From positions 1 through 34,537 of the forward strand of contig CALISD010000057.1 in NCBI GenBank assembly GCA_938041955.1: DNA of 34,537 nucleotides, in the 5' to 3' direction. How positions within the stretch are numbered: position 1 is the first letter of the stretch; each line of letters begins with the position of its first letter. The DNA is from an uncultured Granulosicoccaceae bacterium (GTDB taxonomy: Bacteria; Pseudomonadota; Gammaproteobacteria; Granulosicoccales; Granulosicoccaceae). Below the pieces are notes generated by a model, which worked only from the letters and a program-made list of their open reading frames with translations, searched no databases and was not told the DNA's origin. The translations under genes and the position numbers were made by a program. Of the stretch, positions 32,874 through 34,537 are shown in pieces.

Positions 32874-34537
32874 ATGCGTATGGACAAGCTGACCAGTAAG
32901 TTCCAGCAAGCGTTGCAAGATGCGCAATCGCTGGCACTTGGCCGAGAGCATCAGTTCATTGAACCGACACATCTGCTGATATCGTTTCTCGATCAGCAGG
33001 GCGGTGGCGTGCGACATTTATTAACACAGGCGGGTGTTGATGTTAATGCACTCCGATCGGCCCTGGGTAAGTCGATTGATCGACTGCCTCAGGTGTCTGG
33101 TGCAGAAGGTGAAATGCATATTTCCCGGGAGCTAACCAAGCTGCTTAACAGCACCGATCAGTTGGCGCAAAAGAAAAATGACCAGTTTATTTCCAGTGAG
33201 CTGTTTGTGATTGCTGCTATTCAGAGTAAGAGTACCGAAGTCGCAAAACTACTCGCCGAATTTGGGGGTGATGTTAAGCGTATAGAAGAAGTGGTTGATA
33301 CGGTGCGCGGTGGCCAGAATGTAAATGACCAAAACGCGGAAGAGCATCGTCAGGCGCTTGAAAAGTACACCATTGATCTGACTGAGCGCGCAGAGCTTGG
33401 CAAGCTTGATCCGGTTATCGGACGTGACGATGAAATTCGGCGCGCCATCCAGATTCTGCAGCGGCGTACAAAAAACAACCCGGTCATGATTGGTGAGCCC
33501 GGGGTTGGTAAGACCGCCATCATTGAAGGGCTGGCTCAACGAATTGTAAAAGGTGAAGTGCCTGAAGGTGTGAAAGGCAAGCGATTGCTATCGCTTGATC
33601 TTGCAGGATTGATCGCGGGGACCAAGTTTCGCGGCGAGTTTGAAGAGCGACTAAAAGCCTTGCTTAGTGATCTTGGTAAACAGGAAGGCCAGATCATTCT
33701 GTTTATCGATGAAATTCATATGATGGTGGGTGCAGGAAAGGCAGAGGGCTCAATGGATGCGGGCAATATGTTGAAGCCGGCGCTCGCACGTGGAGAATTA
33801 CACTGCATCGGTGCAACTACGTTAGATGAGTACCGTGAATATATTGAGGAAGACGCCGCGCTTGAGCGTCGCTTTCAAAAGATTCTGGTTGATGAGCCGA
33901 GCGTCGAAGATACGATAGCGATCTTGCGTGGACTTAAAGAGCGCTATGAAGTGCATCATGGTGTTGACATCACTGACCCTGCCATCATAGCAGCCGCTAC
34001 TTTATCGCATCGCTACATTGCTGATCGTCAGTTGCCGGACAAGGCAATTGATTGCATCGATGAGGCAGCAAGCCGCATTCGTATGGAGATTGATTCAAAA
34101 CCTGAAGCATTAGATAAGCTTGAGCGTCGTTTGATTCAACTTAAAATTGAAAGGGAGGCGCTTGCCAAAGAAGAAGACGATGCCTCTCGCAAAAGGCTGC
34201 AAGAGCTGGAAGCGAAAATAGAGACTAAAGAAAAGGAATACGCTGATCTGGAAGAAATCTGGAATGCAGAGAAGGCTCTGGTACAGGGCTCAAGCCACAT
34301 TAAAGAAGAGCTTGAAAAAGCCAGAGTTGAATTGGAAACAGCGACACGTGCGCGTGACTATGAGCGCATGTCTGAGTTGCAGTATGGTCGGATTCCCGAG
34401 CTTGAAAAACAGATAGAAGATGCGGGTACTGGCGACGATATGGACCTTCAGTTACTTCGCAATAGCGTTTCAGAAGATGAAATCGCTGAAGTAGTAGCGC
34501 GCTGGACCGGCATACCGGTGAGTAAAATGCTCGAAGG
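32874..34537 (+). CDS. clpB: Disaggregase ClpB (5' part, cut by window edge)
   Basis: ClpB is a hexameric AAA+ chaperone that works with DnaK to extract proteins from aggregates after heat stress. The first 554 codons are present and the frame is still open at the window end. Visible parts are the N-terminal Clp_N domain (about 1–150), linker, first nucleotide-binding domain with Walker A GEPGVGKT at 207–214, Walker B LFIDEIH and arginine-finger region ALERRFQK, then the coiled-coil middle domain (about 410–525), ending at [16 protein letters not shown] before the second ATPase domain. TGAGGG lies 7 bases before the ATG. The close match to E. coli ClpB leaves little doubt. Confidence 0.96.
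   Translation, partial: MRMDKLTSKFQQALQDAQSLALGREHQFIEPTHLLISFLDQQGGGVRHLLTQAGVDVNALRSALGKSIDRLPQVSGAEGEMHISRELTKLLNSTDQLAQKKNDQFISSELFVIAAIQSKSTEVAKLLAEFGGDVKRIEEVVDTVRGGQNVNDQNAEEHRQALEKYTIDLTERAELGKLDPVIGRDDEIRRAIQILQRRTKNNPVMIGEPGVGKTAIIEGLAQRIVKGEVPEGVKGKRLLSLDLAGLIAGTKFRGEFEERLKALLSDLGKQEGQIILFIDEIHMMVGAGKAEGSMDAGNMLKPALARGELHCIGATTLDEYREYIEEDAALERRFQKILVDEPSVEDTIAILRGLKERYEVHHGVDITDPAIIAAATLSHRYIADRQLPDKAIDCIDEAASRIRMEIDSKPEALDKLERRLIQLKIEREALAKEEDDASRKRLQELEAKIETKEKEYADLEEIWNAEKALVQGSSHIKEELEKARVELETATRARDYERMSELQYGRIPELEKQIEDAGTGDDMDLQLLRNSVSEDEIAEVVARWTGIPVSKMLE

Overview
The window is a chromosomal segment of a gammaproteobacterium of moderate GC content. The gene order resembles the Pseudomonas-type arrangement: rnpB–mraZ, the division/cell-wall (dcw) cluster, lpxC, a DUF721/dciA gene, secA–argJ, the type IV pilus block pilA–pilB–pilC–pilD–coaE, then bamD–rluD–pgeF–clpB. 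MurE carries the DNPR motif of meso-diaminopimelate ligases, and LpxC and BamD are present, so this is a Gram-negative with an outer membrane and A1-gamma peptidoglycan. I cannot name the genus. Nothing in the window looks like a mobile element, prophage, CRISPR array or tRNA.

Layout. Positions 1–152 hold a degenerate, 5'-cut copy of the 3' part of RNase P RNA. The intact rnpB follows at about 234–586. Positions 587–970 are the mraZ control region, with a sigma70-like promoter, a perfect inverted repeat and three MraZ boxes at exact 10-bp spacing. From 971 to 17748 an almost gap-free plus-strand cluster encodes mraZ, rsmH, ftsL, ftsI, murE, murF, mraY, murD, ftsW, murG, murC, ddl, ftsQ, ftsA and ftsZ, followed by lpxC (17948–18868). 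These genes make the cytoplasmic precursors of peptidoglycan (MurC/D/E/F, Ddl), move them onto and across the membrane stage (MraY, MurG), polymerise and cross-link them at the septum (FtsW, FtsI) and organise the ring (FtsZ, FtsA, FtsQ, FtsL). A minus-strand dciA-like gene is divergent from secA, which ends in a strong terminator and is followed by argJ.

From 23700 to 29481 the minus strand carries pilA2, pilA1, pilB, pilC, pilD and coaE in transcription order: two tandem, very similar major-pilin genes, the assembly ATPase, the platform protein, the prepilin peptidase and dephospho-CoA kinase. bamD (minus) is divergent from rluD–pgeF (plus). After a 508-bp gap, clpB begins with a sigma32-like promoter and runs off the right edge.

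Most of the window is conserved housekeeping DNA and I see no obviously new gene system. The points most worth a second look are the decayed tandem rnpB copy, a 12-bp minisatellite that puts an arginine at every fourth residue of the FtsZ linker, the rluD start (no ATG or GTG; an ATT codon fits best), the regulatory architecture in front of mraZ, and the duplicated pilin genes.
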